From Isotricha intestinalis (Eukaryota > Ciliophora > Litostomatea > Vestibuliferida > Isotrichidae), in assembly GCA_023807065.1 (NCBI GenBank), contig JAJJLU010000367.1:1-64000 (forward strand): a DNA stretch of 64,000 bases, given 5' to 3'. The first letter of the stretch is position 1. Each line of letters opens with the position of its first letter. Positions 49,901 to 58,239 of the stretch are shown here, in pieces. A model generated the notes under the pieces. It was not told where the DNA came from and searched no databases. It was given only the letters and a program-made list of their open reading frames with translations. Position numbers and translations under genes: made by a program.

Positions 49901-52711
49901 TTTTTTAATAATAAATTTAATGTTATTATTTTAACTGAATGTGATTTAAATACAATAAATAACGTTGATTTATATTGTAGGAAATATAATATATATTTTA
50001 TTTGTGCTGATATTTATGGTTGTGTTGGAAGATGTATAAATGATTTTGGAGAAAACTTTATTGTTAATGATATTAATGGAGAAGATGCTAAAGAATGTTT
50101 TATTAAAAAAATAAATATTATTAATAATAACGAAGCTAATGCTATTGTTATTGATGGGATTAAACATGATTTTAATGATGATGATATTGTTGAAATTTAT
50201 AATGTTAGAGATCAAAATTTAAATGTTAAAGGAGAATATAAAGTTCAATATATTTCTAATAAGGAATTTAAATTAATTGGTAATATTACCCTTGCTAAAA
50301 ATTTATTTGAAAAATCATATGAAGGAAATTTAATATGTAAGGAAATAAAACAGAAAAAAAGAATAAATTTTTCCCCAGTTCAAAATTTTTTTGATTTAAA
50401 TACTTCAAATTTCAAAGAATTATCTTCAAAATATATAGATAAAAATTTAGAAAACTGTGATTTTGAAAAAAGTGAAAATTACCCTATAATAAATTTATCA
50501 ATGAATATAATAAATAAAAAAAGACCACTATTTGAAAAATATAATCCATATTCAAAAGAAATATCAAAATTATTAACTCAAATAGCATTAAATGAGTGTA
50601 AGCCTCCTTTAAACAAAAGAGATTTAGAAATATTATTAAAAATAGGAAATACATATTTATTAAACTTTCCTCCTTTATGTGCATTCTTTGGTGGAATTGT
50701 AGCACAAGAAGCAATAAAATCAATAACAGGAAAATTTAATCCAATAAATCAAATATTTATATATGATGCTTTAGAATTATTACCAAATAATGTAAATGAT
50801 ATTATATTAGAAAATAACAGAAGTGATTCATTAAAATATTTATTATCTCAATCAACATATGAAAAATTAAAAAATTTAAATACTTTAATAGTAGGAGCAG
50901 GAGCAATAGGATGTGAATTAATAAAGAATTTTGCAATGTTAGATATAGGAATAAATGGTAAAATATATATAACAGATCCAGATATAATAGAAGTGTCAAA
51001 TTTAACAAGACAATTTTTATTTAGAGAAAAACATTTAAGATTACCAAAATCAAGTACTGCCTCAGCAGCAGCAATCCAAATGAATCCAAAGTTAAAAAAT
51101 CACATTTTTCCTAAAACATTAAAATTATCAGAAGAAACAAAAGATTATTTTAATGATGATTTTTTTTCTTCATTAAATATAATATCAAATGCTTTAGATA
51201 ATATTAATGCAAGAAAATATGTTGATTCAAGATGTATAATAAATAGAATTCCATTATTAGAAAGTGGAACTTTAGGAAGTAAAGGTCATGTTCAAGTTAT
51301 TATTCCTTTTAAAACTGAATCTTATTCTTCTTTAAATGACCCTGATAATAATAACGATGAAATTCCACAATGTACTTTAAAAATGTTTCCTGAAGAAAGT
51401 ATTCATTGTGTTGAATGGGCTAAAGATTATTTTGGAAAAATTTTTACTCAATTACCTTTAATTATTATTAAAGTTTGTCATTCTATTCTTAATAATCAAA
51501 GAAATTTTAATTTGAAAGAAATTAAAAAATGCTTTAAATGGATTCAAAAAATGCCAAAAAATTTTATTGATTGTTTAATTATTGCAAGACAGAAATTTCA
51601 TAAAATTTATTGTGATAATATTAATCAATTATTATATTTATATCCTTATGATAAAATTGATAATAATGGAAAATTATTTTGGTCTCTTCCTAAAAGACCT
51701 CCTTCTGTTTATAATTATAATAAAAATGATAAATTATGTATTGATTTTATTGCTTCTTTTTCTTGTTTAATTGCTGAAATATTTGGTATTGAAATTCCTT
51801 ATCAAAATCCAAGAGATGAAAAAAGTAAAATTGATATGGTCAATATATTAGAAAAAAATAAAATTAATTTTACTGAATTTTCTCCTGATAAAAGTAAAAT
51901 AGAAAAAATGAAAAATGAATTTGAAAAAGAACAAAATAATAATGATAATGATAATAATAACAATGATTTAAAAGAAAAAATAATAAATAATAATATAGTA
52001 TATTCAAATGATATAGAAGAGGAAGAAAATTATATAAAAGAATTGAAGAAATTTAATATATCAAAAATACAAAATATAAAATCAATTGAATTTGAAAAAG
52101 ACAATGATTCAAATTTTCAAATAGATTTAATTTATGCAATGAGTGCATTAAGATGTAAAAATTATAAAATAGAACCAATGGATTGGATAACAGTAAAATT
52201 AAAAGCAGGAAAAATAATACCAGCTTTATCGACTACAACATCATCAATAGCAGCTTTACAAACAATAGAGTTAATTAAAATTATTTCTGGATTCAATTTT
52301 AATAAAAATAGAAATTCATTTTTAAATTTAGCTTTACCTTATTTACAATGTTCTGAACCTGGAATTTGTAAAAATAATAAAATTACTGAGCAATTATATT
52401 CTAATTTATGGGATAGATGGGATGTTAATTTAAATATAGGAGATACTATTCAAATTTTATTTAAGGTTTTATTTGATAAATATCATATTTGGGGAAAAGA
52501 TATTTTCCTTGAAAAAAAAATCATTTTCAGTAGTATTATTTATAAAGATAATCTTTTAAAAGAAAAAATGATGAATCAAAGTTTATATAAGTTATTAGAT
52601 ATTAAAAACACAGGAAAAAAATATTGTGATGTTATTATTACTTTTACTTTAAAAGAAAATGATAATAATTATTTAAAAAATATTCCGATAGTAAGATTAA
52701 TTTTTAATTAA
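46907..52711 (+). CDS. Ubiquitin E2-E1 fusion: BIRC6-type UBC joined to a complete E1 (UBA6/UBA1-like)
   Basis: One uninterrupted 1934-codon frame. Residues 1-115 resemble the COP9 subunit CSN2 N-terminus (acidic MSDYDEDENYDYD start, NAKTKEDYENVISLE). Residues about 350-560 resemble the region before the UBC in BIRC6 (KGVGYGSNYIKDNKEWNVDEYL). The UBC domain spans about 575-790: FVRVDKNDMDFMKVLI, FNPNLYSNGKVCLSLLGTW with catalytic Cys672, YFNEPSYE. An Asn/Asp linker of about 90 residues leads to the E1: DRWSRYIGAMG (892), first Rossmann FLSGAGGLGIEIAKN (about 915), FCCH region, second Rossmann LIVGAGAIGCELIKNFAML (1327), SNLTRQFLFREKH, catalytic Cys1489 in PQCTLKMFP, and UFD from about 1830 (WDRWDVNL). 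All core catalytic residues appear intact. In animals, BIRC6 receives ubiquitin from UBA6. Confidence 0.93.
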   Translation: MSDYDEDENYDYDINEYEDQNENDGSNINEELELMFNNAKTKEDYENVISLETENSNQRKWSYQSYKELCKNEIENKNFIEFSKYFLKLRDIYNKVDYPYQNNTLQEFIEKMKNNFIKYEDYFRFLLSNSMVMKNFNDELKHFLLENKELSQKFIELKNLKLSFENIEIEYENLMKKIENSILTQEEIEFKNNLFKFREIKIRERYSEIKKKVEKYSNKEAKEFWYLWISDYEKFSELPSFFSSSSSQKKCFIICFNLYNNKYDYKESVNEIGYSSSQFIYEILSNIFYENNNEQLRNFVIENGIFTYILKRLGTLTKEKGRIYKPGKEEEEKSPISKKTNDHFSLFTYSGINKGVGYGSNYIKDNKEWNVDEYLKKKSHKSFLNLSILKFLTGFFNYNISSKLNEIAKLIIESCLLPCIESELRGGVLSELINKFDLFIQYLYLITMFSRNSYLYQLLLKINPDYKPIQTQSIFELLSKLKETGEIFLNCIKNNNTIKTEQLTQKTLAKQIINSYNEINENISKYQLKSSYKRKEIDITKLPIEKAYPLILQKLSFGYSENIKNTSSLRNFTFSENQEKSIKLAQEFADLQNSLPIESTNSIFVRVDKNDMDFMKVLIIGSEGTPYSNGAFAFDVAFDSDYPNKPPHCAIRTTGNGSIRFNPNLYSNGKVCLSLLGTWRGVSTENWDPKISTLYQVLISIQSIIMSDLVYFNEPSYEHEIGTVEGNKKNEGYANIVRYGNVKYAMIEQIKNPTQGFEDVIQRHFFIKKNQILKEVEGWIERGKKEPCSYSSVTMSHNSVLAQRFSNSNNYSNDLSNLYVTLKQLLNGIQIPQQVIMKETIEYQSDLNLELDDKDTNNKNIINDNDIDLNEIDMSYEKNNIKKEMNDNIIKDRWSRYIGAMGIESVKKQSNANIFLSGAGGLGIEIAKNIILSGCKEFIIQDIKKVNKYDLSSQFYLSENDIGKNRAECSVDKLQNLNYYVKVSCITKEIPKSNLEKYFFNNKFNVIILTECDLNTINNVDLYCRKYNIYFICADIYGCVGRCINDFGENFIVNDINGEDAKECFIKKINIINNNEANAIVIDGIKHDFNDDDIVEIYNVRDQNLNVKGEYKVQYISNKEFKLIGNITLAKNLFEKSYEGNLICKEIKQKKRINFSPVQNFFDLNTSNFKELSSKYIDKNLENCDFEKSENYPIINLSMNIINKKRPLFEKYNPYSKEISKLLTQIALNECKPPLNKRDLEILLKIGNTYLLNFPPLCAFFGGIVAQEAIKSITGKFNPINQIFIYDALELLPNNVNDIILENNRSDSLKYLLSQSTYEKLKNLNTLIVGAGAIGCELIKNFAMLDIGINGKIYITDPDIIEVSNLTRQFLFREKHLRLPKSSTASAAAIQMNPKLKNHIFPKTLKLSEETKDYFNDDFFSSLNIISNALDNINARKYVDSRCIINRIPLLESGTLGSKGHVQVIIPFKTESYSSLNDPDNNNDEIPQCTLKMFPEESIHCVEWAKDYFGKIFTQLPLIIIKVCHSILNNQRNFNLKEIKKCFKWIQKMPKNFIDCLIIARQKFHKIYCDNINQLLYLYPYDKIDNNGKLFWSLPKRPPSVYNYNKNDKLCIDFIASFSCLIAEIFGIEIPYQNPRDEKSKIDMVNILEKNKINFTEFSPDKSKIEKMKNEFEKEQNNNDNDNNNNDLKEKIINNNIVYSNDIEEEENYIKELKKFNISKIQNIKSIEFEKDNDSNFQIDLIYAMSALRCKNYKIEPMDWITVKLKAGKIIPALSTTTSSIAALQTIELIKIISGFNFNKNRNSFLNLALPYLQCSEPGICKNNKITEQLYSNLWDRWDVNLNIGDTIQILFKVLFDKYHIWGKDIFLEKKIIFSSIIYKDNLLKEKMMNQSLYKLLDIKNTGKKYCDVIITFTLKENDNNYLKNIPIVRLIFN

Positions 52712-52764
52712 ATTAAATTATAAAAAAAAGAATTTTTTTTTTTCATAAAAAACAAAAATCATAA

Positions 52765-53880
52765 ATGAATAAACTAAGACAAAGCCAAAAAAGAAAAGAA
52801 AAAGAATTAGATTCTCCAGACCATCATTTAAATGTTTTAGAATTAAATGCAAATTTTGAAAACAATACTAATAATAACAATATTAAATTTATGTATAAAT
52901 CAAATACAAATTATAATACGCGTTATTATAAAATAAAAAAAAACGACTTGACCAATTCATATAATAATAAAATAAATATTGAAAATAATAAAAATATAAT
53001 AATAAAAGATAAAAAAGATAAATCTAAAACTCCTAAAAAAAAACAAATAAATAATAGATATAATAATTTAGAAGATCAACCAATATCAAAAATAAAAAAA
53101 GATGAAATAATAGAAAAAATAAGTGAAGTTATTGATAATCAAGTTGTAGATTTTTTAATGGATGATACTTATGATCATTATAATTTAGATATTAAAGTAG
53201 CAAGTTCATTGAATGATAAATTATTAAGAACTCATATTAATTTATTTAAAAGAGATGAAGAAAAAAATAAAAATAAATTTAAATCTAAAAAATTAAAAGA
53301 TGAAAATTATTATATAAAAGGATTAAAAAATAAAATTATTAAAGAACATGATAATTTAGGTTTTTTTGATTTTAGTAAATTAACAAATAATGAATGGTTA
53401 TTATTTAATAAATCAATTAAACCAAATTTTAAAATTAAAAAAGTTTCTAAAAGAAAAAAAATTTATGATGATGAAGAATTAGAAAAAATAAAATTAAATA
53501 AAGAAAATAAAAATAAATTATTTGAAGGATATAAAGAAATAATAAAAGAAGAAGATTCAAATTCAAATATAAATATTATTGATGAAGATGATTTTGATAA
53601 AAAATATCATAGATATCATGATGAAAAATTATATGAAGAAATAAGAAAAATGCAAGAAGAATTAAAAGAAGGAAATAAATTATTATATAATGATGAAGAT
53701 GTTAATTTAGATAAAGATAAAGAAAAAGTTATTAAACAAAAAGAAATTGGAAAATTTCTTGAAAAAGAAGAAAAAATTCATAAAGATATTCAAGAAGAAC
53801 ATTTAAAATCAGAAAAAATTTTAGAAAAAATTATGAAAAAAGTTGAAAGAAATAATTCTAAAAAAGAAGTTAATAATTAA
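52765..53880 (+). CDS. Hypothetical charged coiled-coil protein
   Basis: A 371-residue protein. The first 110 residues are Asn/Lys-rich and disordered; residues about 110-160 (DEIIEKISEVIDNQVVDFLM, then DDTYDHYNLDIKVASSLNDKL) look like a small helical domain; the rest is Lys/Glu-rich helix with a highly charged end (EEIRKMQEELKEGNKLL; KDIQEEHLKSEKILEKIMKKVER). I do not recognise it. It follows the E2-E1 fusion by about 50 bp on the same strand. Confidence 0.6.
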   Translation: MNKLRQSQKRKEKELDSPDHHLNVLELNANFENNTNNNNIKFMYKSNTNYNTRYYKIKKNDLTNSYNNKINIENNKNIIIKDKKDKSKTPKKKQINNRYNNLEDQPISKIKKDEIIEKISEVIDNQVVDFLMDDTYDHYNLDIKVASSLNDKLLRTHINLFKRDEEKNKNKFKSKKLKDENYYIKGLKNKIIKEHDNLGFFDFSKLTNNEWLLFNKSIKPNFKIKKVSKRKKIYDDEELEKIKLNKENKNKLFEGYKEIIKEEDSNSNINIIDEDDFDKKYHRYHDEKLYEEIRKMQEELKEGNKLLYNDEDVNLDKDKEKVIKQKEIGKFLEKEEKIHKDIQEEHLKSEKILEKIMKKVERNNSKKEVNN

Positions 53881-53943
53881 TTTAAAAATATATAATATTA
53901 AAAGGAATATTATTAATTTAAATATTAATTAAATAAAAAGATA

Positions 53944-54387
53944 ATGTTAAAAATAAAAATTGGAAATGTTTTTTGGTTATTTCAAGCTAAAGAAGACAAT
54001 AATAAAATTATTATTAAAGTTAAAGATAATTTAGGAAGTATAAATAATATTCATTTTTATAGAGAATTTCAAAAAGACAGTTTAAAAAAAATTTTTGAAG
54101 AAAATGAGAATAAAGAAATAAAAGATATTATTTCTTTTATAAATAATAAAATTAAAGAAAAAGATTATTTTGCTTACAAAAATGACTTAAAATTACAATT
54201 AATTATTGCAAATAAAGAACTTCCTTCAAGCTTATCTTTAAAAACAGAAATGCATGATTTTAATAAAAAGAATAATAATAATGAAATTAAAAAAGAAGAA
54301 AAAAATGGGAATTCAAATATGAATTTATTTTTGTCATTTATTATAATAATTCTAGTGTCATGGATAATTTATTATGTTGTTAAATAA
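53944..54387 (+). CDS. Hypothetical tail-anchored membrane protein
   Basis: A 147-residue protein with a small mixed alpha/beta N-terminal region (IGNVFWLFQAKEDNNKIIIK, FINNKIKEKDYFAYKND) and a single C-terminal membrane helix (NLFLSFIIIILVSWIIYYVVK) reaching the last residue. There is no signal peptide. That topology is typical of tail-anchored proteins of the ER or mitochondrial outer membrane. Family unknown. It is 63 bp behind the preceding gene and converges on the TPM-domain gene. Confidence 0.6.
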   Translation: MLKIKIGNVFWLFQAKEDNNKIIIKVKDNLGSINNIHFYREFQKDSLKKIFEENENKEIKDIISFINNKIKEKDYFAYKNDLKLQLIIANKELPSSLSLKTEMHDFNKKNNNNEIKKEEKNGNSNMNLFLSFIIIILVSWIIYYVVK

Positions 54388-54441
54388 ATAATAAATTAAA
54401 AAAACAAAATTATTTGAAGTAAAAAGAAAAACACTTTTTTA

Positions 54442-55404
54442 TTATATAGTATTTAAATCACTAAATTCAAGTCCTATAATTCTTTGATATTTAACATTGT
54501 TATTTTTTATAATCTTAAATTTTTTTAAAAGAAAATATGACAAAACACATAAAGTAAAAAGTGCAATAATTAAAATAAATGTTAAAATTTTATAAATTTT
54601 CCCTGTATCATTATTATTATTTAAATTTTCATTCTTATCATTTTCTTTTTTATCATCATCTTTTTTATCATCTTTTATGTCACCTTTTTTTTCATCTTCT
54701 TTTTCTTCTTTTTTGTCGTTATCTTTATTTTTTTTAGGATTAAAATCTTTCCAAGGATCTTCTTCTTCAATTTCTTCATCATCATTAAAGACAAAAGGAT
54801 GAATTGGTTCATCATCATCTTCATTTTCTTTATCATCAAAAAAATCATAATCATTATCAATAAATGCATTTATATCTGACAATAAATTATTTATTAAATT
54901 TTTATATTGCTTTTTTTCTAAATATAATTCTGCATTTTTCTTTATTTTTAAAATTGATGATTCAGATCATCTTTTATTTAAACCATAATTTCTTTGTAAT
55001 GATATTTTTTTTTGATTAATACAAATTAAAGTTATTATTAAATTTTGATGATTAAGATAATTTTGAGATAATATTTGAGCTAAATTTAATTGAAAAGATT
55101 TAAGTATTAATTCATAATATTTTGTCAAATTTGATTGTCCTTTTTCATCGAAGTCATTTATTATTAATATATATGGATAATAATCCCCTTCTTTTGAATA
55201 ATGCTTTAAACTTTCATTTATATTTTTAAATTCATTCACTGAAAAAATTCCATCTGGATCAAATAAATAATATTCATATGGATTATATGTATGAGTTATA
55301 TTGTAGTTTAATTTCTCTAATAATGATTCTGAATTCCATTTAATTGAAGAAATTTTTATAAAAAAATGGACAAATAAAATTTGGAGAAAAATTTTTTTTA
55401 ACAT
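54442..55404 (-). CDS. TPM-domain membrane protein with one in-frame TGA
   Basis: The minus-strand frame from 55404 runs 321 codons to a TAA at 54442 with a single TGA at 54967-54969 (codon 146). Upstream: signal peptide (1-20), then a TPM (TLP18.3/Psb32/MOLO1-like) domain (YLFDPDGIFSVNEFKNINES, YPYILIINDF, LICINQKKISLQRNYGLNKR). Downstream of TGA the same frame continues the domain (SESSILKIKKNAELYLEKK, NNLLSDINAF), then an acidic stretch, a Lys/Asp-rich linker and one membrane helix (about 262-284). The frame is kept on both sides, so this is one gene. TGA may be read as an amino acid (Trp fits), or may be a recent nonsense mutation or a sequencing error. A separate gene starting at Met 54882 is less likely. 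Confidence 0.7.
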
Positions 55405-55545
55405 TATATTTAATTTATAACAACTAAAACAACAATAAAAAAATAAAAAAATTATAATCTTGAAAAAAAATCCGAACCCATTTAAAATTAAAAAATAATT
55501 AAAAATCTAAAAAGTACAAAAAAAATATATATAAAAATAGAAAGA

Positions 55546-56758
55546 ATGTTATTGCTCCTTTCCCTTTTAACAATAACAAAAGAAAAAATAATATTTCCCT
55601 TTAGAATAGAAAATGAAAATGGTACTTTTTATAAAAGAAAAATAGATAAAAACATATTAACAAATATATATGTAAGAAATCCACAGTAAAAATTCCTTTA
55701 TCAATAAAATTAAGACAATATCTTTTATTATTAGCAGATGGAACATCAAATGTAAGAAAAGATATTCCTAGATTTAATTCTGAAAAAAGTATAACTTTTG
55801 CTGAAGTTTGGGAAGAAGGTAGTTTAAATGAAGAAGAATATTTTTCTTCTGGTTTTAAAGCTTCTGATTATTTTTCTTTTGGTAATGAAAATGTCTCTAA
55901 AACATTTTACTTTATTTTTGTTAGAGAGGCTAAAAAAAATTTGAATGGAATTTTAGGATTAAGTATTTTTAAAAATGAAAAAATGAATAAATATAATTTT
56001 ATGGTACAATTAAAAAATTTTAATGTGATTCATAATAAAACTTTTTATTTTAATTTTGAAGATAATTATTGATTATTGATGATTATCCTCATTATACTTA
56101 TGGAAAAAAATATTTGGAACAAAAATTTAGAAAATATTATATTGATACAAATGAACAAAATTTTGATATAATGTTTTCTAATATTGTTTGTAACAATGGA
56201 AAATTCAATGAAAAAGAGTAAATTACTGAATTAAATGTTGAAAGTAATTTATTTATTTAACCAATAATTATTTTAGTAAAAAGAAAGATTGTGAAAAAAT
56301 TAATGTTTTAGATAAATATTATAGTTTTGATTGCAACAGCAAAAATAGAATGAAAAATTTTGAAGATATTGAATTTATTTTAAAAGATGTAGAAATGGTA
56401 TTTTATTTATCAAATGAGGATTTATTTATTAAAAATGAAGAAAAATATTATTTTTTAATGAATTTTAATGAAAAAGAAGATAATAAATGGTCTTTAGGAA
56501 ATAATTTTTTTATTAAATATATGTTAGTCTTTGATGTAGATAAAAAATTAATAGGTTATTATTTTGAAAAAAAAAGTAAGTAATTCTTTTCTTTATTTAT
56601 TATTATTTGCTTTTATTATAATTTCTTGTATTGTATTGTTATATTATCATATAATTTATAAATCAAAAAGAAGAAGAGCAAATGAGTTAGAAAATACTTT
56701 TGATATAAACAATAATGAAGAAAAAAATGTTAATGGTAATGAACCTTTAATAAAATAA
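55546..56758 (+). pseudogene. Decayed pepsin-fold membrane protein gene
   Basis: A broken paralog of the 38520 gene. It has an ATG with a signal-like start (MLLLLSLLTITKEK) at 55546, a pepsin-type barrel segment (QVKIPLSIKLRQYLLLL; LNGILGLSIF), the closing segment (DNKWSLGNNFFIKYMLVFD, KKLIGYY) and a C-terminal membrane helix plus tail (RANELENTFDI). Pieces lie in different frames: a TAA with a -1 shift at about 55696, a stop near 56070, TAA codons near 56218-56260, and a shift in an A run near 56570. At least four lesions; the DTG site is also absent. The 5' part still matches the relative closely enough to recognise. Confidence 0.8.
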
Positions 56759-57074
56759 TATTTAAATAATAATTTAGTAAGTTAAAATCTCTATTTTATT
56801 AATTTCATTTTAATAGATCAATGATTCTTTAGTTTATGTTATATTTATTTTATAATTATTAATTTATTCATGATATGAATTATTTAATTTCTTAACCAAC
56901 CTTTAAATAATTAATAAATATATCAATAAAATTTAATAATAAGAATAAAAATTTAAGTCAAATTAAATATTTTTCTTGTGATATTAAATTGTGTAAATAT
57001 TATTGTTTTACTATATTTTCTTTCTATTAAATAATAAAAATAATGAAAAATATATTTTATTAAATTTTACACAA
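56759..57074. other. Spacer, nothing recognised
   Basis: About 315 bp of AT-rich DNA between the decayed pepsin-fold copy and the 3' end of the intact 57075 gene. No open frame, repeat or RNA-like structure is evident. Confidence 0.55.
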
Positions 57075-58169
57075 TTAAAAGAAAGGTGATGTAAATATAT
57101 TTGATTGATTTGATATTATAGTAATTGTTTCATCATTATCATTAAAAAGAAATTTAAATGTTTTATGACTTAACATAGGTATTGAAAGTTGAATTCTGTC
57201 AATATCATCTCTAAAAATAATAGTAATTAAAGTTCTCCCAAAATAATCAACAACTGCACTTTCAATATTAATTAATTGTTTATTAATAATAATATGAATT
57301 CCATTAAAAATATCATTTTGACATTTCCAAGTAGGAAACAAATAAAAAAATATTTGATAACAATTTTTAGAATCGTTTAATCCTTTTCTTTCAAAATATT
57401 TTTTATAAGAAGAAGGAAAAACACTATAAAGAGAATTTTCAAAAATAAATTCAACAGTTCCATTTAATGAAATAGAATTTTCATTAAAATATTCTTGAGT
57501 AATATTATTTTCATTTAAATAATTTAAACCAAAAATTAAATGACTGAAATTACAAACTCTATTAAATTCATATTTTTTATTATATTTACAAACAACATAA
57601 TTTAAATTTTGAGTAGCATTATTAGGAAATTCCCCTAAATAAATTTCCATATTTCCTTTATATTTACTAGTATTTTGAAAGAAAATAATATTATTAATAG
57701 TAAGATTATTTTCTTGTAATTGATTCATAAAATTTAATTCTTTATTTTTTTCATCAATTCTTCCTAAACCTATAAACCCCATATATGGTATTGTTAAAGT
57801 ATTTGTTAATTCAGGAAAAATTGAATGTCCAATTATTAAATTTAAATAACTATTTGATATTTTAACATTTTCTAATATTGCTTGAGAAGAAATATTAAAA
57901 ACATTATTTAAATATGTATAATTTGAATAAAAATTTTTTCTTATTAATTCTTTCATTGATTTTGAATCTTCCATATGATAGGAGTTCATATAATTATTCT
58001 GAATATATACTACTTTATCAAATGATGTTGTTATTATTAATGGAATTTTTAATTCTGGAGTTCCTATGTTTGAAGACACTGAATAAAAATTTCCTCCTTT
58101 TGAATAAAGGATTAAAGAATTTATTGAAAGAAATATCGATATTATAATTATTCTTTTTAGGAATTTCAT
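57075..58169 (-). CDS. Secreted pepsin-fold protein lacking catalytic Asp residues
   Basis: A 364-residue protein with signal peptide (about 1-20) and pepsin-like order: FYSVSSNIGTPELKIPLII, PYMGFIGLGRID, GNMEIYLGEFP, NGIHIIINKQLINIESAVVDYFGRTLITIIFRDD. The position of the first DTG reads ITTSFDK and the second reads FIFENSLY, so neither Asp-Thr/Ser-Gly site is present. About ten N-glycosylation sequons (for example NYT, NIS, NLT, NNAT, NFS) fit an extracellular or luminal protein. Unlike the 38520 gene there is no C-terminal membrane helix. It lies tail-to-tail with the decayed paralog. Confidence 0.75.
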   Translation of the reverse strand: MKFLKRIIIISIFLSINSLILYSKGGNFYSVSSNIGTPELKIPLIITTSFDKVVYIQNNYMNSYHMEDSKSMKELIRKNFYSNYTYLNNVFNISSQAILENVKISNSYLNLIIGHSIFPELTNTLTIPYMGFIGLGRIDEKNKELNFMNQLQENNLTINNIIFFQNTSKYKGNMEIYLGEFPNNATQNLNYVVCKYNKKYEFNRVCNFSHLIFGLNYLNENNITQEYFNENSISLNGTVEFIFENSLYSVFPSSYKKYFERKGLNDSKNCYQIFFYLFPTWKCQNDIFNGIHIIINKQLINIESAVVDYFGRTLITIIFRDDIDRIQLSIPMLSHKTFKFLFNDNDETITIISNQSNIFTSPFF

Positions 58170-58239
58170 ACTTTATTATTTAAAATAATAAATTTAAAAA
58201 AAATTAATTTATAACATAAATTTAAACGATAAAAATATT

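Noticed and set aside
54442..54882. A separate small gene starting at Met 54882
   Set aside because: The upstream frame is the same and carries the first half of the TPM domain; the second half lies downstream, partly before Met 54882.
55680..55700. Possible 15-nt intron or programmed frameshift in the broken pepsin-fold gene
   Set aside because: Removing the GT-AG piece leaves a stop, no slippery heptamer is visible, and several further lesions follow, so a decayed gene is the simpler reading.
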